Source of the DNA: Agapanthus africanus
Lineage: Eukaryota; Streptophyta; Magnoliopsida; Asparagales; Amaryllidaceae
Direction of reading: 5' to 3'
Length of the DNA stretch: 64,000 nt
NCBI GenBank assembly: GCA_030015575.1
Contig: CM057338.1
Span: 827,754,353-827,818,352, forward strand
In this document: positions 49,131 through 61,666 of the stretch, in pieces
Layout: each line of letters begins with the position of its first letter
Numbering within the stretch: the stretch's first letter is position 1
The notes under the pieces: generated by a model
What the model was told of the DNA's origin: nothing
The model's input: the letters and a program-made list of their open reading frames with translations, nothing else
The model's database searches: none
Position numbers and translations under genes: made by a program

Positions 49131-51928
49131 CGACCATATCACGCCTTAATCAAGATAATAATACGGATATTGACCGAACCCGCTTGTTATACTGAGCTGG
49201 GGAACGTTGGTCCCGCTCCAACTTATAATTGTTATAAGACAGAGCAGGAAATAAGGGGAATACCAGATTTCCCGTGCCGCCCAAACGAAGAGAGTGCATG
49301 CTGATGCATCATCTTCGGGTGTGTTCATTATACAGAACTGTTTCTCAGTATCCTCCGCATCCTAGGTATATGATACCGGATCAGGATCCCAGATATGTAA
49401 TCTGTTACATAGGGCTACAGATAGGTAGAGAACTGAGAACGGGTGATAAGTTTCATGAGGCAGAAAACGGGGCAAGTGTTGCAGCCAAGTCTGTTGGTCA
49501 CTGTCACCCTGTATTACCAATACATTGATTCTGAACGAATGTTATTAGATACCGAACCTGATATACAAAATCATATCAGTCTCTTTATTAGTAAAGAAAG
49601 GACATAATTTTGTATTGTTGGATAATGTTTTGAACATTTCCTATATCAAAAGTTGATCGGTTCAGGCACGTTATCTAAAAGCATTAACGTTCTAAATCAA
49701 ATTACAGTTCCTTGTATACAGAACACACACAGAAGAGGAAGAGTTCAGAAATGAACGAATCCTTCTTGAGGCACTGTAGACTAGGTCATATCAATACGAC
49801 CCGACTAGCTGAAGTTACATTTAGATGTATATTTAAATCAGTTTGAATTTACATCTTGTGAAACTTGCCAGTCATGTCACAAAGATAAGATGACCATAGC
49901 TCCGTTTACTGAAAACAGAGAAAGAGTTAGTCAACTCTTGGGATGATACATGTTGATGTATGAAAGGTCCCCTGTCTACATATGCCAGGAATGGTTCTTT
50001 TTACTTCATTACATTCTCTGATAATCTCTCAAGATTCAGACATATGTTCCTGTTGAAACACAAGTCCGAACCTTTTGAGATATTCACAGAATATAAGCTA
50101 GAAGTAGAGAACCAAAATACGGGTAAAAGTATTATGTCCTTTGATGAGATCAAGGAGGAGAATACTTGAGCACGGAATTCCTGGACTATTCTAAAGGAGA
50201 ATGAGATTCTCTCTCAGCATTACTGCTCCGTATACACCATAGCACGATGGTATATCGGAGCGGAGCAGATACACCCTATTTGATATGGTGTGCTCTATGG
50301 TGAGTACTACTGAGTTACCTTTTTCCTTTTTGGGAGTTATGCACTTGAGAAGCTGCATACCTATTGAATAGGGTTCCAATCAAATCAGTTGCCTACCACT
50401 TCATATGTGATATGGAAACGGAAGAGCCCATATCTTAAGTTGGTTAAGATTTGGGGTTGTCCGGGCTATGTCTAAAAGCATAATCCGGACAAGCTCGAGG
50501 CAAGGTCAGTTATGTAGAACTGGAAAGGTTCCAGCTATACAAACTACAACATAAGATTTGAAAGAACCAAAGGATTCAGTAGATTCCAACGAACCTCGGC
50601 CTCTCCGCCGATCTAGTAGGGTTCCTCACCCACCTGAGAGATATTTCGGTTTCTCTGTGACAGTGGGAGCGAGGATTGCATCATGAGATGATGACCCAAC
50701 TAGTTTCGAACTGGCCATCAGGAGTAAGACTCTGTCAGAATGGCTGGATGCTTAGCGAGCTGAGATGGAATCCTTATACACCAACAAAGTATGGACTTTG
50801 GTTGCTATATCTGAAGGGTTAAATCCCCATCAGGAGCAAGTATATCTTGAGAAGATTACTTGGTGTACATGGAAGAGTTGAGACTTTCAAAGCTAGACTT
50901 GTTAAAGGTCTACATCATTGACCAGGTATGGATGATGATGAAACCTTTTCTAAGTAGCTATGCTTAAGTCCATCCAGATCCTACTTGCCACGGCTACATA
51001 CCATGACTACGATATCTGGTGGTTGGGTGCCATGACTGCTTTTCTAAATGATGTTTTAGAAGAGAACGTCTATAAGTACACAGCCAGAGGGCTTCGTAGA
51101 CAGTGGGAGCAGCGGAAACGTGTACAAGATGCTTTATAGGATAAAGCAGGTATCGCGGAGTTGGAACATCTGTTTTGATGTGTTAGTCAAAGAGTTGGAT
51201 ATCATCAAAATGGTAGATGAACCTTGTATAAACAAAAGGGTAGTAGGGAGTATAGTGACGATCCTCGTAGAGTACGTGGATGTCATACTCTTGATAAGGA
51301 AAGAGTTTCCTATGCTACGCTCGATCAATCTCCGCCTATCACAATGATTCTCCACATAGGATCAAAGTGATACCTACTAAATCCTGGGTTTTGGACCTAT
51401 GAGATAGATCCAAATGGATGTTAGAATACTCACTAGCTGTAGTGAGATGGTATCAATCGATCCTGGGGAGAATCACTGGAAGGGTTCCAGGGTGATAAAG
51501 ACGACTGAGTGTCAGTCACAGGCATTGTCTTAACCCTAAGTATAGGGACGGTATGTTGGAAGAGTTCCAAGTTAGATACCGTGACATACTAGACGATAAA
51601 GGCTGGATACATCGCTACTTAATATGCTACCAAAGAGGCTGTCTGGGTGTATATTAGTTCATGAGATGAACTTAGTTCCTCCCATTGTATGACAATGGTG
51701 TTGTGGCTTATGCCAAGGAACGCAGGTCCCATCAGTGATCCAAACATATTCTAAGGCAGTATCACCTGATCATGGAGATGGTTGATCTCCAGGGGATCGA
51801 GGTTAGGAGAGTAGACTCAGAAGACAAACACAGCGGATCCACTCACAAAGGCCTGTTCCCAGAGAGAGACTTTTATGGGATGGTTGAGTATGAGATACTA
51901 CAACCACTGCTACAGATGGCCCTAGTGT
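49131..51928 (+). pseudogene. pol: Decayed copia pol-derived region of the young copia
   Basis: This is collinear with 15030-18300. Recognisable remains include the protease surroundings (about 49330-49400), the integrase zone (49740-50460), the RT zone (50700-51360) and RNase H (51480-51860). As in the array copy, no gag-like segment precedes the protease. It is heavily broken. It is not a functional gene. Confidence 0.82.
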
Positions 51929-51939
51929 AAGTGGGAGAT
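51929..51939 (+). other. Polypurine tract of the young copia
   Basis: AAGTGGGAGAT is intact directly before the 3' LTR and identical to 18305-18315. Confidence 0.87.
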
Positions 51940-54154
51940 TGTTAGTTATATGTATGCCCTAGAGGCCATTACTGTACATATGATGTATATTGTAGTGGAT
52001 GCTAGGACGTATATAGGGAGGACTTTCTTGCTCGACATGATAGTATGCTATCTGGTTACACTTTACCTTAACGTGTACACTGACTGTCTCTCTGTTACAT
52101 GTTGGTAAAGCCCTTAGGATGTGTACTTGACTACCGGGACTATGATGCAGATCATACTAGTGGGGACAGATAGTCTATAAGTACATCCTTCAAAGTCCCT
52201 AGTCGTATCGAGACGGGGCATCGATATACCAGAGTAGACTAGCGTATACCTTCTCGACCCATACAGATGGGCGATGGATGATCCCATATCCATTGGTGTT
52301 TGACATCAGAGATGATATACGGGTGCTCAGTAGAGACTGGGTACACTGGACGGACTCGCCGAGAACTCCCAGATGGTATTATACCTTACGTCAGATGGCA
52401 GTTCTCTGGTGACACTGGTACAGAGTAGTCTGTTGACCCGAGATCGTCATAGAGTCTTGTGTGGTTCCCACTGTGCTTTGATTTCTATCTTACCACGTCC
52501 AAGAGGGCGTGCAAAACGGTGGTTTTTGGGTACAGTCCCGAATCACATGGAGGCAATGAGCGATAGGAGGGGATTCGTCTCTCCCGGTATAGGGAGTTGA
52601 TGTTGCGCTGTGTTCGATTGGCTATAACAGGAAATCCCTGGCCAGGGTTGTTGAGATTTACTGGTAAGTGTTACCAGTAGTTTCTCGAATTGTTATAGAC
52701 CTCATATCGACACGACTTATCGAGCTATTGGGGTCTGACGTTTACCACCCCTAGGCGAGATATGTGACAGATCAGACGATCAGACCGGACTGTACGGTAG
52801 TGTTACTGGTTGGATTCACTGGAGTGTGAGCGGGCTTGCTCGTCGATCTTCTGATCGCTCAATACCCGGGTGGCCGTTACGTTTAGCAGACCGCTTGCGG
52901 CTTGTGGGTGATTGATATGATCATCATCTGCTGCCGGCGTATTGACGAGTCTTTAGAGTCCTACACAGAGGTTTCCTAGCTCAAGCGAAACGAAATAGGA
53001 GCGCGTATGAGATATGTGCGGGACCGAGAATGATACCAGTATGTGATACTGTATTCGATTCTCGCGATATGTGACATTGATCGGTTATATGCGATATAGC
53101 CGGGTTATCGGATCAAGTGTTGATTCGATAAGTTGTTACTGTTGATATTAGTCGGTTATATGCGATATGACCGGATCATTAAATCAAGTGTTGATTTAAT
53201 GATTTAATGCATAATTATATATTTGATATATTACTTTGCATTAACTAGTATCGGTTCACTTAAGATGGATTTTCTCACCCGGATGTGCGCATTGTATATG
53301 CGATATATTTTTGTGCACTTGATTGTATCATGTTTGATGATGCATGCAAAATTGGTTAGTGTAAAGAATTAAACCTAGGTTAAGTAAATGGTTAAGGTTT
53401 CTTTTTATTTGTCCATTCATTTATCTTTTTATTTGTATTAAAATGAAATGACAAAAGAAAACAAAATGGTTATCATTCTTTCTTTCTTTCATGAAGCTTC
53501 ATGAAGCTTTGACCATATGACCATTTTGTCTTCAAGCTTAACCCTAACCATTCTTTTAACCTTAGTCATTTCTCTACACCTAACTATAGTTAATGTTATG
53601 ATAAGGATTCTTTTTATTTTTTCTAGATTCTAATTAACTTATCATATCATTATCTTCTTCTTCTTCATCTTCAACCTTGAAGAAAGCTTTCTACCAACAA
53701 TGGTGGAATGTGAAAATGAGTGAGAAATCCAATTCTAAAGTGAACCCACTTCCTATTTCTTCATCCTCTACCTCTTGCCAAGTAGTAGAGTGTGTTTTCT
53801 TCACAAGTTTCTTGACTTGGTGAAGTTGGAGCTTGATCTAGCGATGCCTCGACGTAGATCATCTTCGGCATGGACATCGACGACCTAGCTCGCCATTTCT
53901 CCGACGAAGCCGACGCTAGAGCCCGGGAATTCATTTGGACAGCGAGGGGACTTCGTTGCGGAGCTTTGGAGGTGGAGAACCGGATCTACAAAGGTTGTAT
54001 TTCCGTTTACTTGTAGTTAAGTGTTAACTAGTTTATTGTTTCGCCTAGAAATCTAGCCAACGATCCGTTCTAGGGTTTCTCGGCACCGTTTAAATTTGAA
54101 ATTGGCATGGTTGATGCCTTGTGAGACCTCATTAGGGTGCCTAGGAACCCTACA
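51940..54154 (+). repeat. 3' LTR of the young copia
   Basis: This 2215-bp LTR is nearly identical to 43758-45978 and ends CCCTACA. The ACGAC duplication follows at 54155-54159. Confidence 0.92.
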
Positions 54155-54830
54155 ACGACGATCCCTCCACAACCACAACACAACACAGAACATCAACGTG
54201 AATGTCACGTTCGCAAACCCGTCTAAAAGTCATATAGCAATTAGACGAATTGTACCGCTCTAATGACATTCACGGTTGCAGATAGTAATGTATGTACTGA
54301 AAACTATGACATTCTAATTCCACACGCAATTAGCAAACTAAACCAATTTCCAAAACCATGAAAAAAAAAGTGAGCTAAAGTTCCAAAAACCGACCGTTTA
54401 AAGCCAATTCGGAAGTTCGAATCAAAACGAAACACACCCGAACCTTCGCGGGGAGTTAGAGAAAGAAATTAACTTCGCGTTGGGGGCCTAGAGGGGGTAC
54501 CCCACCCTGAGGCCACTACGAGGTGGCCAGGGGGTCAGGCAGACCCGAAACTGCCCAAGGTGGGGCAGTTTCGGGTCCCCAGCGCCAAGACAACCTTGTG
54601 GTAGTCTTAGGGAGTGGGCCCAGCCGTTCGGTCCCCCCTGGGGGTTCCCTGGAGTGCCCATGCACCACCCCGTGGCTTCTCAGTTCAAACCGTGAGCCCG
54701 CGGGGTGTGCAAACATCTCAAACTTTCAGTTTTCGGAACAGTTTTTGTCAGCAGTTTTTGCACGACAAAAACGACGGATTTCTAATGTCGCAAAGAGTTA
54801 ACTAAGGCTTATGGAGTAACTCTGATACTA
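54155..54830 (-). mobile_element. Leader piece and primer site of the minus-strand copia (proximal part)
   Basis: On the minus strand this begins with TAGTATCAGAG (54820-54830), an initiator tRNA-Met-type site, directly after the LTR. It holds a perfect 15-bp hairpin (54542-54577) and GC-rich sequence. It continues at 43491-43757 beyond the young copia. No gag or pol of this element is in the window. Confidence 0.75.
54542..54577. repeat. Perfect 15-bp stem hairpin in the minus-strand copia leader
   Basis: GACCCGAAACTGCCC (54542-54556) and GGGCAGTTTCGGGTC (54563-54577) are exact reverse complements with a 6-base loop. The stem lies about 245 bp from the primer site, close to where other copia leaders here carry the GC palindrome pair. 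Confidence 0.92.
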
Positions 54831-56870
54831 TGTTGGGTTATGCAAGCGCCCCGGCCATCAAACCGTGATCATTGCGGAACAAAAATTTTCAAAAACCGGC
54901 GCTAGAACAACCCGATAACCCTGATCGATCCATAAGCCCTAGATAACAAAACATGCAAAGGAGTTAGAATGGTTATACCGAATGATCCGTGTCCTTCGGT
55001 CTTGAACCATCTTCCTGAGCCACTAGAAGCCTTCTTGATCAAGCTTGATCTCCGGTCTCCCTTCATCGAAGATGATCCAACCGAGAGTCTATGAATCGAG
55101 CTCCAACCTCATATTCGAGGTAACTAGGGTACCTAGATCGCTACACTAGATACCGTAGAAGAAGTAGAGAGTGATGAAGGATTAATTTGTCTTAAGACAC
55201 CCAAGCTTTTTCAACACATGAGAGGGTTTGGGTGGAGGTAGAAGAAGATGCCATGAGGATGAGAGTGAGGCAACTCAAGAAAGAAAATGGCTAAGTCTTT
55301 TTCTTTGTTGTGAGATTTCTTTTTGTGTTAATTCTTTTCAATAATTGAAGCCATCCACATAAATATCCCATGGCTCCAAAATATCTAAAGTCAACCAAAA
55401 ATATCTCAAGTCAACAAAATCTCACAACAAACAAAAACTTAATCATGCTTAGAAAAGTAACCATGGGTCACTAATAAGCCATGCCACCAAAAATGCAATA
55501 AACACCTCATCCTACATCTTAATAACCTTTTAATCCAAAAAGGTCTAAACAATAATGAGGTGTAATCTTCTAAAAGTAATCTTGTAAGAAATTACAAGAA
55601 TACTCATCATCCGTATATATATACCTGCATCCGTATGCCAAAGAATACAAATACAATGAGGCGAAAATAATCCAACAATATAATACTAGGATCAGGCTTA
55701 AACCAGAGCCCACTAGTATTATCCGTCCGAACATCATCCGTGCACAAGTACACGTATGTGATCGAACCCTGCCATAAAACCATACGGCCTCTGCATCGTT
55801 TCACCCAAAGCAGGGAAACCCTCTGTGTGGGACTCTAAAGACTCGTCAATACGCTGGTAGTGGGTTTAACCACAAGCACGTCAGCGGCACTAACTGTACG
55901 TAACGGCTACCCAGGTATTGAGCGAAAGGGAGACCGACGAGCAAACTCATCCTGAAACCCCCACTGAGCCTGACAGTGACAATATCTGTACAGTCTGGTC
56001 CGTTCGTCTATGAGTATCGCATATCGAGTCTAGGGGGTAGAAAAAGTCAGACCCCTAATAACGCGACATTTAGTGTCGGTATGAAGCCCATCGCCCACTG
56101 AGAAACTACTGATCCGAATCAGTAATTCTCGACTACCTTGGCCAAGGATTTCTGGTGATGGACACCCGTGCACTGCGCGACATCAACCACCAATACCGGG
56201 AGAGACGAATCCCCTGACGATCCGCTCACTGCCTCCATGTGGCTCGGGACTGTACCCAACTAAAACCTGTTTGCACGACTCCTTTGATCTGTGGTAGGGT
56301 AGTAATCAAAGCACAGTGGGAAATCACAAGAGACAAATGACGATCTCAGGTCGATAGACTAACCTGTACGCATGTCATCAGGGAACTGCTATCTGACAAT
56401 AGGTATAATACCAACTAGCATGTTCCCGGAGAGTCCGTTCGGTGTACTCATAACCCAATGAGCACCTGTATACATCTTAGGTGAATAAACTGACACCAAT
56501 GGCTTGTGAGACCGGCCACCGCCCCTCGTCGGGGTCTCGATCAGTATAGACTAGTCTACTCTGGAGTATCGATGCCCAGTCTCGAAACTTCCACGACTAG
56601 GGACATTTAAGGATGTGCTTATAGACCACCCAGCTCCCGCGTATATGATCGCTATCATACTGCTGGCAGTCAAGCAAGAATCCTATGGGCTTTATCAACA
56701 TGTAATAGTGATCTATAATACCACCTAATATTGTACATGATGATAAAGATAAACCAGATAGCATACTATCATCTTGAATAAGACTGTTCTACCAGTATAG
56801 ATCCTCCCTCAATCATCATAATCACCTTCCTGCGACTATGATAATTTCCTTGAGGGCACTATAGCCAACA
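54831..56870 (-). mobile_element. LTR of the minus-strand copia
   Basis: On the minus strand this 2040-bp LTR starts TGTTGGCTATAGTGCCCTCA and ends GCATAACCCAACA. It is about 85-90% similar to the + strand LTR at 62708-64000 and more distantly related to the array LTRs. It is the 5' LTR of its element; the 3' LTR must lie left of the window if it still exists. Confidence 0.85.
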
Positions 56871-58840
56871 TAGACAACGTGTAAAACTACGAAACCGAAA
56901 TAACTCTGAAATATCGAAACATAGATCCAGGTTTCTGTCGAATTTTTCAGAGGCTCTAAATTTTTTTAAACAATTGCAGAGTGCTCCTTTGGTTGTGAGA
57001 TGAACACAGAAAAAAATGAGGCAATTCCACCATACTCTGGCCGGTTAAAGTGCCAAAATGACCAGCTTTACCGATTGAAGTATGGAGATTTGTCTTGGGT
57101 TTTGTTCTGTATTCTTATCTCTTGGATTTAGGGTTTCAGGTGGTGTTTGATTTTACCAAGTTTGCATATACTGTTATCTTTTTGTTGTGGCAATACGGAA
57201 TATTTGAAGTCGCAGTTTTAACGTCGTTTAACATGTTTCAGTTGTTATATGTGTTCGTAAACTTCCGCTAATTGGTATACGTCGATTAGTTAGGGTTGCA
57301 CATATCTGTGTTGTTGTTGTAGTTTGTGTATATGGAAAATTGGATCGTCGATGATGAATAGCCGGGGATGTGAGAAGAGAGTTTTCTTTCTTTCATTCGA
57401 TGTAAATTGTAAAGTAATGTAATATTATTTTGTGGGGGACATCCGGGTTGAGGTTGTAGCTACCGTTGTATTATTTCTTTTACTGTTTTATGCTTCTAGG
57501 ATAGACCCAAGGTGGGGTGCACAAACTAGCGGGTTCTTGAAGTGCCGAGTGGCCTACTCATTTTACTGAGAGAGGCTGCTTCACTTCGGGAATTTGGTGA
57601 GTAGTTTTCCGCACTCGTAGGGGTCTAGGGTGGGGTTTGGCTATTCATCACAACCGTGAAATCCGTCTTTCATTACAGGCTTAAACGAAATGCAGAATTC
57701 CTAGTATATCTAATATATTCATCTGTGATCTGGAATGTCTATTATTGCGTGAGATGAATGGATATTATATATATGCTATATAGTAGACGTTGCTTATGTT
57801 TTGCACCCACGCTAGTCCAGCCCCCGCTCTGGCGTTAGTTAAGTAACCTAACAATGTTAGACGGGGCCCAGTGGCGAATTCGGATGGCGTAAGTGTACGT
57901 GGTATTTTTGTTTCTTTCTGCAATGGTAGGTGTAAATGATGGGACTGTGTTAATTGATTAATGCCAAACAAACAAACCAAAGCTGAATCGTTGGAACAGT
58001 TTCAAAACCACTCGGTTTTCTTCAAAAAGTAACTTTTAAAAGCGGAGCCTAAATCACTCCTTTAAAATCTATCATGGTTTCTTCTACTAAATCAAGTTCA
58101 TTACGTTCACGGTTTCACCAAAACCATTTGTAGCCCTCCGTCATTTCAGATGGGTATTAAGTAGTATTCAAGCTATGTATTTTGATCTTCGCCAATGCAT
58201 AGTGATTGGTAGCTGATGGGTATTCATCTGTAGCATAGATAGATGTGTTGGTTTGGGACAGTCGTGCTACTATTTTGGCCTTCGTCAAGGGTATATACGG
58301 CTGGGTTCAAATTAAACTGGACAATGACGGGTAGAACTTGACTTGCGACTTATGATATATTGGCCTTCGTCAAGGTCATAAGAGCTTGGGGCAGAAATCC
58401 ACATCGGGGGTTTCTAAAGAAACTGAAATTTGCTAGTGTTGCATACCATTTGGAGTGTGATAATTTTGGTAGGATTCCTTCAGGATTATCACACAATGAT
58501 ATTTGGATCCCGATCCTACTGTGAGTATCCGCTACTCCTCGGGAGATTTTTTCACTAAAACAATCAATGCTATAAACGAAGTAGGTGTCTAGAACAGTTT
58601 TAGCGGGGCTACGCCTCCAGAAAAAAGAGGTTATCTAATTAAGAAACTTCACGAAAGCGTTGGAAAACCTCCCTCGAATTACCAACACCAACCTGGCTGA
58701 AAGGTTAAGCAAGTATTGTAGGGTGAGATTAATCCTGACTAATTCTTTTTTCATCCTTTTTAGATAAACTAAAAACCAATCTAAACTTGCAAGAGTATCA
58801 TGCTGAGTGTTTCTCCTCTCTCTCCTAATTGCAGCGACTA
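56871..58840 (+). mobile_element. Leader of an older + strand copia
   Basis: From about 57200 the sequence is a diverged relative of the array leader (GGATCGTCGATGATGAATAG near 57343, CATCCGGGTTGAGGTTG near 57440, GTTAGTTAAGTAACCTAACA near 57834). The three leader palindromes are present as TTGGCCTTCGTCAAGG-like forms (58180-58375). An imperfect inverted repeat lies near 57030-57087. The 5' part and LTR are cut off by the minus-strand LTR. TAGAC at 56871-56875 is a candidate target copy. Confidence 0.7.
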
Positions 58841-61666
58841 GGTGACCAGACCTAGGTTACAGCTAGATAATAAATTGATTGGGCCAAAATATATTGATTG
58901 GCAAAGATTTGTCCATATGTCTATTACCTATGACAAGCTGGGTCACCTCCTTACTACTAAAGCCCCCACCGTCCCAGGTCCAGTTTCCACCGTCGCAGAT
59001 GTTGATATCCATAAGACATGGGAAAAAGACAGTGCGAATGCCAAGTGCCTTGTGTTAGCCTTAATGAATAGTGAACACCAGAGGCAGCACGAGAAGATGA
59101 ACTTAGCTTCTTTCTTCCTCCATAACAAAGATTTATATGGAGAGCAATCTTCTTTCGCCTTGGATCTAGAAGAGGAAGATGTACTAACTTGATTCTACAG
59201 TCCCTCCCTTCTACTTATGCCCTGAAGGAATCCAGGAAAACACCCGCTCTACTTATTGAGGAATCTTCCTCTTCTAGATCCAAGGCGAAAGCCAAAGGAG
59301 GGAAGAAGAAGGCCTCCACCGACCGATAGGCAGTGTCAGTAAGGTAGAAGGAAAGGGTAGGGCAAAAGTTTCGGGGCTAACAGTAGGGAAGAAGGGATGT
59401 TCCTATTGTCACAGGAAAGGGCATTTGCAGAAGGAATGCAGGGCTTGGAAAGCCAGAATCCAGGATCCGAAGCACGTTGTGGCTTCAGCTACGGGTGTAT
59501 TTGTAATTGAAAACTGTATGTCAATTAACTCTATTTCCTGGGTACTAGATACCGGATCAGAATTTCATATCTGTAATTCATTACAGGCTTTAAGAAACCG
59601 TAGAGTTATCAAAGCAGGTGATATGACTCTCAGGGTTGCTAACGGAATGAGCGTGGACACCGTATCCGTAGAGGAATATCACCTAAGATTGACAAGTGGG
59701 CAGATATTGATTTTACGTAACTGTTTATGTGTACCTAGTCTAGCTTGTAATATCATATCTGTATCTTTACTTTCTAAAGAAGGATATGATTTTACATTTG
59801 TAAGCGATATGGTCCACATCCACCTTAATCATGGTTTGCTTCGGTCAGGTACACTAGAGGACGGTATATACGTGTTAAATCAAGCTCAAGTTTTCAATGT
59901 CTAGAACACGCTTAAAAGAAAGTCTCCAGAATTAAATAAGGCTTTCTTATGGTAATGTAGACTGGGTCACATCAATAAAACAAGGTTGGCGAAGTTACAT
60001 AAATAGAGATATTTGGATCTGTTCGAATATCAGTCTTATACAAATTGTCAATCATGTCTCATAGGAAAGATGATAAAGACTCCGTTCACTGGACACGGGG
60101 TAAGAGTGAGCGAGCTCTTGGGACTCGTACACAGCGACGTGTGTGTTCCAATGTCTACACATGCAAGAAGTAGTTATTCCTATTTCATTACTTTTACGGA
60201 TGATTTCTCTATGTATGGATATGTATTCTTGATGAAATATAAATCTGAGGCCTTTGAGAAATTCCGAGAATATAAGAATGAAGTGGAAAAAATAACCGGC
60301 AAAAGTATCAAGACACTTAGATCTGATCGAGGTGGTGAATACTTAAGTGCCGAGTTCCTGAGTTACTTAAAAGAGAATAGAATTCTCTCTCAGGTTACTC
60401 CTCCATACACACCACAACACAACGGTGTATCGGAAAGGTGGAACATAACCCTATTATATATGGTACGTTCCATGATGAGTTACGCTGAGTTACCATGATC
60501 CTTCTGGGGTTATGCACTAGAATCACTGCATATCTTTTGAACAAGGTTCCTTCCAAGACTGTGCCTACCACACCATATCAGATGTGGAGTGGGAAGAAAT
60601 CATATCTTTAGTATCTGAAGATATGGGGATGTCCAGCTTTTGTCAAAAAGCAGCATGCGAACAAGCTCGAGGCACGCTCAGTACTGTGTAAGTTTATGGG
60701 ATACCCAAAGAACTCCAGAGGATATCTTTTCTATTACGCAGAGGAACAAAAGGTTTTTGTTTCTCGTCATGCCCACTTTTGGAAAATCAATTTTTGGAAA
60801 AAGAAACTAGTGGGAGCGCAATAGAACTGGAAGAAATTCCAGAACCACAAGTTATTACTGAAAATATGGTAGAATTAGAGGTTTCGAAAGAACATGACAT
60901 CCCTGCGCCACTCTATAGGACTAGTAGGCAGTCTCATCCACCCGAGAGATACTACGGTTTTCTCATAGACGGGGATAGAGAGGATTGCATCATCGACAAT
61001 GATGAGCCAACTAGCTTCCAGCAATCCATTCAGAGCGGAGACTCGGTAAAATGGCAGATGCAATGCGGACCGAGATGGAGTCCATGTACACTAACAAAGT
61101 ATGGACTTTGGACATTATTCCAGAAGGGGTAAAACCCGTAGAATGCAAATGGATCTTCAGAAAGAAGATTGGTGTAGATGGACAGGTTGAAACTTATAAG
61201 GCTAGACTTGTTGCAAAAGGTTTTCGTCAAAGACCTGGTTTGGACTATGATGAAACCTTTTCTCCAGTAGATGTGCTCAAATCCATTCGGATCCTTCTTA
61301 CCATTGCTGCCTTCCACGATTATGAGATTTGGCAGATGGACATAAAGCCCGCTTTTCTAAATGGTAATTTGGAAGAGTGCGTCTATATGAATCAGCCAGA
61401 GGGTTTCAATCAGAGTGGGAGCAGCGGGAAAGTGTGCAAGTTGCTTAAATCTATTTATGGATTAAAGCAAGCATCGTGGAGTTGGAACATCTGTTTTGAT
61501 GAGACGGTCGAAGAATCCGACTTTATCAAAAATCCAGATGAACCACGCATCTATAGTAAGATTGTAGCGAGAATTGTGGTATTCCTCGTCTTGTACATGG
61601 ATGACATTCTCTTGATAGGAAATGACATTCCTATGCTACAACCAGTTAAAGGATTCTTGTCACAGA
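58841..61666 (+). pseudogene. gag-pol: Copia gag-pol region of the older copia
   Basis: Unlike the other two copia copies, this one has gag. The N-terminal part has LIGPKYIDWQRFVH (about 58875-58920), typical of copia gag. A CCHC zinc knuckle lies at 59398-59439 (CSYCHRKGHLQKEC). The protease DTG is at 59548-59556. The integrase spans about 59940-60520 (HSDVC, SDRGGEY, PPYTPQHNGVSER). RT runs from about 61050 with QMDIKPAFLNGNLEE and YMDDILLIGND (YMDD at 61594-61605), until a gypsy-type LTR begins at 61667. RNase H and the 3' LTR are not seen in the window. It is a fossil with perhaps six to ten breaks. Confidence 0.85.
59154..59289. repeat. 27-bp perfect inverted repeat
   Basis: The arms 59154-59180 and 59263-59289 are exact reverse complements (core TTCGCCTTGGATCTAG against CTAGATCCAAGGCGAA), 82 bp apart. 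They lie in the gag part of the older copia. Confidence 0.88.

Larger units (their letters stand above)
43758..54154 (+). mobile_element. Young copia insertion with decayed interior, Angela/TAR-like
   Basis: This 10,397-bp element has two LTRs of about 2.2 kb, an initiator tRNA-Met primer site, a long leader, a pol-derived region and a polypurine tract. It has perfect ACGAC target duplications (43753-43757 and 54155-54159). The LTRs differ by about ten substitutions and one small indel (about 0.5%), which gives roughly 0.2-0.3 million years. The coding part is heavily broken (dozens of breaks by eye), far more than expected since integration. It is therefore a non-autonomous fossil that was probably copied in trans. 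Confidence 0.9.

Noticed and set aside
54516-54801. Overlapping short frames in the GC-rich stretch, possible host exon
   Set aside because: The stretch is the minus-strand copia leader with a perfect hairpin, and the frames follow from its GC content.
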